Source: Linepithema humile
Lineage: Eukaryota > Arthropoda > Insecta > Hymenoptera > Formicidae
Assembly: GCF_040581485.1 (NCBI RefSeq)
Contig: NC_090132.1
Span: forward strand, 7,451,001 to 7,515,000
Direction of reading: 5' to 3'
Length of the DNA stretch: 64,000 bases
Shown here piece by piece: positions 61,383 through 64,000 of the stretch; the first letter of the stretch is position 1, and the number at the start of each line of letters is the position of its first letter. A model generated the notes under the pieces. It did no database searches and was not told the origin of the DNA. It worked only from the letters and a program-made list of their open reading frames with translations. The position numbers and the translations under genes are program-made.

Positions 61383-64000
61383 CCCGGATGCAGAACCGAA
61401 ATATCGCGTACTCGCCGCGATATTCGACGAGCAAATCAGAGCCGGTAATCCTGAGCGACAGCGAGGCTTAGCGCCCCTCCTGGAAATGGTACCGCCGCGG
61501 GTGAGGGAGCGGCGACGGATAACCGGTGGAGAGGAAGGGGGTCGGCTGCGTTAAATGCGCACCAAGCGATGTGGGGTGCTTCCATATCCCGCTCTTATTG
61601 TACTCGCTCGGCACCGATCATTGTGGTGAGAAGGAGAACGAGACACTCTCTGTTAGGGGAAGTTCGTTGTTTCATCCTCGGCATCGGCTACCCCCGACGC
61701 GATCAAGGGTCACGAATAATGCCGGCTAAACGCTACATATTGCTCGGTTTACCCCCAATTTATCCGAGGATTTGAATAACGAATTCGTCGCCGGTTTCCG
61801 ACAACACGATACAGACGTGCCCCGGTGTTGACGTGGATGTGCCGATAACGATCGATTATGAGGGCGTATGAAAGGTGGAGCGTGTTGATGATTTGATATT
61901 ATTACGCGAGGGCAACAGAGGATTGACGCAAACTGAACGATGTACATGCATCTTTTTAATTAAATGGCTGTAAAAATAGGGAAGTTTTTAATATAAAATT
62001 TAATTTATGTGAAATATAAAATTCAAAATATGAAATTTTACATTTATATTCAAACTAAATGCATGAAATACTTAAATCAATGCGCTTTTTTATCAGTAAT
62101 GAAACTGCCGTTAATTAGGCTGTTAATAGCAGTTCACGACTTTTAGAACTTTGTGTATCGAGTAATTGTTTTTCAAAACAAGTGCTATTTTTATTATAGT
62201 GGGATTAAATGGAATCATTGTGTCTGTTATTTACACAATACTTTCACACTATTATAAAATCGTGCTATTACACGTATACATCAACGCGCATATGTGCATA
62301 CGCAACTAAATTAAAACTGTCCGTTGCTTTAACAAAATTACGAAATACGAGATACATGTGCAGAAATAGTGTCAATATTATGGCACTTTGGCGAAATTAC
62401 AAAGTACATGGAATTGTCGCTTATCGACGGGATATCGGGGGACGCCTCGCTTCCGCGGCATAATGGCGAACGAAGTGTATCAATGGGACACTTCTGTTAC
62501 GATGTAAAACCGCAGCTTGGCGTGACACCGAATTACTTCCAGGGCTCTCGAGAGTGCCGAACTCCGGCGGGTCGTGTATGCGCGCGTTGTGCGTGACCTA
62601 GAGTGCAGTGAAGAACGGAAGGAGGCGGACGTCCCACGTGGCGGGTCGAGGACCCTCCATGTCATTGCTACAGAGGCGTTACTTCGGTTTTCGATCACTC
62701 GAAACATTTCGAAAAAAAAGAGACGAAGAGCTCGCACCTAAGCGTCGAACGAATTTCGTTCAAGCAATTTTAACGGACATCTTTATGATTTTCGCGAAAG
62801 AAAGATTAGATACACATGTCTATTCACGATACTTTTGATTTAGCAGCGATTTAAAGTCGACTGAGTGCGACTGAATGAGTATTTTCAAAAAGTATAAGTT
62901 TAATATCTTTTTGATGTAAATATTTCAATATGTGCAAAACGTAAACTGCAATAATTCATTTATATTTAATTACTTCAGATATGAAATTATTTTATTATTA
63001 TATTACTAAATTATTTTTATTATATTTACTGGGATATAATAATTAAAATGTTGTATATGTACAGCATATGTGAATTATTTTGCAAATATTTGTTTAAAAA
63101 TATTTGGATTGTAATATTTTATTTATTTTGCAAGTTTCTAAAATAATTACTTTTATCTGCTGCTGTTTAAGATTTATATTGTAAATTGCGTCACGCAAGA
63201 GTAATAGAGTTAATATCGTTGTTGCATTGCAATAACGTGAATGATTGATATGTGATTTATAAAATTTTGTGTTCAAGCATTAGACTCAACTGCGAAATGC
63301 AGTCGCTCTTAGAATACATTTTATATACTATAAATTTTAAAGTATCCCGGGTCCGTAAAAGTTTCTGTATGATTCTGAATAGGGCGCAGCACACGGGGTG
63401 ACAAGATTCTAGAGAAGTCTGACGCAAGCACATCCCGCAAACTTCTTTTCCGGAGGGATTCGCGGGGAGAGTTTCCAGTTGCATTAGACTGGTAAATTCC
63501 GAATCTGCCTGCTCCTCTTTTTCGCGTTCTTCACGGATCCTCCCCTTTCAGTCCAGGAGGATTTTCGCTAACTCCCGTGAAATTCCCAGCCGCCCCTTTG
63601 GCCTACTCTTTTCGCTCGCCTTCTCGCCGGGGAGCAACCCCCTCGCCAATCTTCTTCCTTCTCATTCTCCGCGATTCTTCCTCGAACCCTCCGCGCTCTA
63701 AGGACGTCGGTTTTACTTCCAAGAGTAATATAACAAGAGTGTCTAAGGGCAAGGAGAGCAGGGAGGGAGGAGTAGAACCGAGCGCAGACGAAGTTTTATT
63801 AATTTCGAAAGTTCCCAAACTGATAATTAGATCCCCGTGGACTCGGGCGCCAAAGGCGAAGGAACTTAATTTCCGAAACGACCGGCGGGGCGGTTTTCTG
63901 TTTGGCTTTTACGGCGTTCCACCGGGACGATCTTGTCATCGCAGCGGGGATTACCATATTGTTGATTGAATCAAGTCAGCGATATGCACCTTTGTCGACT
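61383..64000. other. Non-coding DNA to the window end
   Basis: GC-richer islands at about 61.38-61.9, 62.4-62.75 and 63.35-63.97 kb separated by AT-rich DNA. Short frames on both strands have no recognisable domain. No gene or RNA supported; an exon of a neighbouring gene running off the right edge cannot be excluded. Confidence 0.45.

Noticed and set aside
61192..61554. 120-codon forward frame through the poly-G run
   Set aside because: The Gly/Arg run comes from the G tract and the ends have no recognisable domain.
1..64000. tRNA, rRNA, CRISPR or bacterial-type operon features
   Set aside because: No cloverleaf with a GGTTCGAATCC-type B box, no rRNA blocks and no regular spacer-repeat array found by eye; the window is animal nuclear DNA.

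Overview
The window is eukaryotic nuclear DNA, most likely from an insect and probably a hymenopteran such as an ant. The basis is one strongly recognisable insect-type FoxA/fork head protein, an AT-rich background broken by short GC-rich islands, many GA/CT and TA microsatellites, and a palindromic TA-flanked element. The hymenopteran placement is inference. No operon, ribosome-binding-site logic, CRISPR array or plasmid/phage feature is present.

Layout. From 1 to about 4.2 kb the DNA is AT-rich and non-coding. It carries a GC-rich patch at 1.2-1.45 kb with a 15-bp minisatellite and a strong splice-donor sequence, a possible distal 5' exon. From 4.2 to 5.46 kb lies a CpG-rich block that I read as promoter plus 5' leader; it is almost free of ATG downstream of 4.97 kb and holds two 4-codon uORFs and a strong splice-acceptor-like site. 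The only convincing protein gene is fork head (fkh, FoxA) at 5460-6983 on the + strand, coded by one uninterrupted exon of 507 codons. A low-complexity GC-rich tail (to about 7.38 kb) and then AT-rich probable 3' UTR follow.

From about 7.4 kb to the end (over 56 kb) I find no supportable protein-coding exon on either strand. This is a gene desert containing (a) simple repeats, (b) three or four hairpin or inverted-repeat elements (9.87, 14.8, 25.6 and 29.9-30.5 kb), and (c) many 200-600 bp GC-richer islands that are reasonable candidates for cis-regulatory DNA, since developmental transcription factors such as fkh are often flanked by large regulatory deserts.

How it works together: fkh encodes a winged-helix pioneer-type transcription factor. 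The long non-coding flank is the obvious place for its tissue-specific enhancers (gut, salivary/labial gland and others), but nothing in the sequence alone proves that the islands act on fkh.
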